A stretch of DNA of 55,710 bases from Beroe ovata (Eukaryota; Ctenophora; Nuda; Beroida; Beroidae). Shown piece after piece: positions 55,661-55,710 of this stretch (position 1 is the stretch's first letter; each line of letters starts with the position of its first letter). The stretch spans positions 191,558 through 247,267 of the forward strand of contig CAMPET010000060.1 in the NCBI GenBank assembly GCA_946803715.1, read 5' to 3'. The position numbers and the translations under genes were made by a program. The notes below the pieces were generated by a model. That model ran no database searches, was not told the origin of the DNA, and saw only the letters and a program-made list of their open reading frames with translations.

Positions 55661-55710
55661 TGTGTGAGTGAGAGGGTGAGTGAGAGTGTGAGAGAGAGAG
55701 GGAGAGAGAG
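55584..55710. repeat. GT / GAGT microsatellite at the window end
   Basis: (GT)n grading into (GTGA)n and (GA)n directly after a splice donor. Confidence 0.95.

Noticed and set aside
1..55710. CRISPR arrays, bacterial operons or prophage
   Set aside because: All tandem repeats lack the repeat-spacer pattern, and the genes are spliced eukaryotic genes.

Overview
The window is animal nuclear DNA. Its genes have many short GT-AG introns. It carries a cytosolic-type tRNA-Gly and animal-type proteins: a PIX RhoGEF, a two-pore K+ channel, the outer-arm dynein intermediate chain DNAI2, HAUS3, SAP18 and an MFSD11-like transporter. The background is AT-rich, broken by clusters of very GC-rich hairpin elements. 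I cannot name the species. Motile-cilia genes, compact gene spacing and possible operon-like runs would fit an early-branching animal (ctenophore, sponge or cnidarian), but that is inference. Two N characters (3016, 39925) mark assembly joins, and each is flanked by near-duplicate sequence.

Layout. 1-3,640: microsatellite, a 22-nt tandem repeat, an acidic exon candidate, then a GC-rich hairpin cluster. 3,908-6,314: two ribosomal protein genes, RPSA and RPS15A, in tandem on +. 6,380-11,460: about 17 tiny exons (38-72 nt) without a shared reading frame, separated by short introns holding C/D-box snoRNAs and H/ACA-like RNAs. I read this as a dedicated non-coding snoRNA host gene, comparable in design to vertebrate GAS5; one of its snoRNAs carries the SNORD44 guide. 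11,980-12,300: hairpin MITEs. 12,947-16,253 (-): DNAI2 in 12 exons. 16,254-19,483: AT-rich spacer with large palindromes. 19,484-20,209: a single-exon receptor-like membrane protein. 21,068-23,055: a divergent MAP2K-like kinase. 24,651-28,616: an unrecognised gene, SAP18 and HAUS3, all on +.

28,943-39,136: an ARHGEF6/7 (PIX) homologue in 16 exons with CH, SH3, DH and PH domains. Its 5.3-kb intron contains a K2P channel gene on the opposite strand whose two selectivity filters are unusual (GWG, and Cys-Ile-GFG). 39,140-42,890: a duplicated segment and a hairpin cluster. 42,895-43,780: a TFAM-like HMG-box gene and an OXLD1-like gene 46 nt apart on the same strand. 44,375-45,325: intronless RACK1. 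45,478-49,219: a METTL23-like methyltransferase whose intron holds a tRNA-Gly(TCC) and a membrane-protein gene. 49,402-51,624 (-): a small secreted protein and an MFSD11/UNC93-like transporter. 52,080-54,435: more hairpin elements and an 896-bp foldback element. 54,465-55,583: four exons of a membrane protein that runs off the window.

The RPSA, RPS15A and snoRNA-host run is functionally coherent: ribosomal proteins next to guides for rRNA modification. TFAM and OXLD1 are both mitochondrial. Several genes have a splice-acceptor-like site immediately before the start codon, which raises the possibility of spliced-leader trans-splicing.
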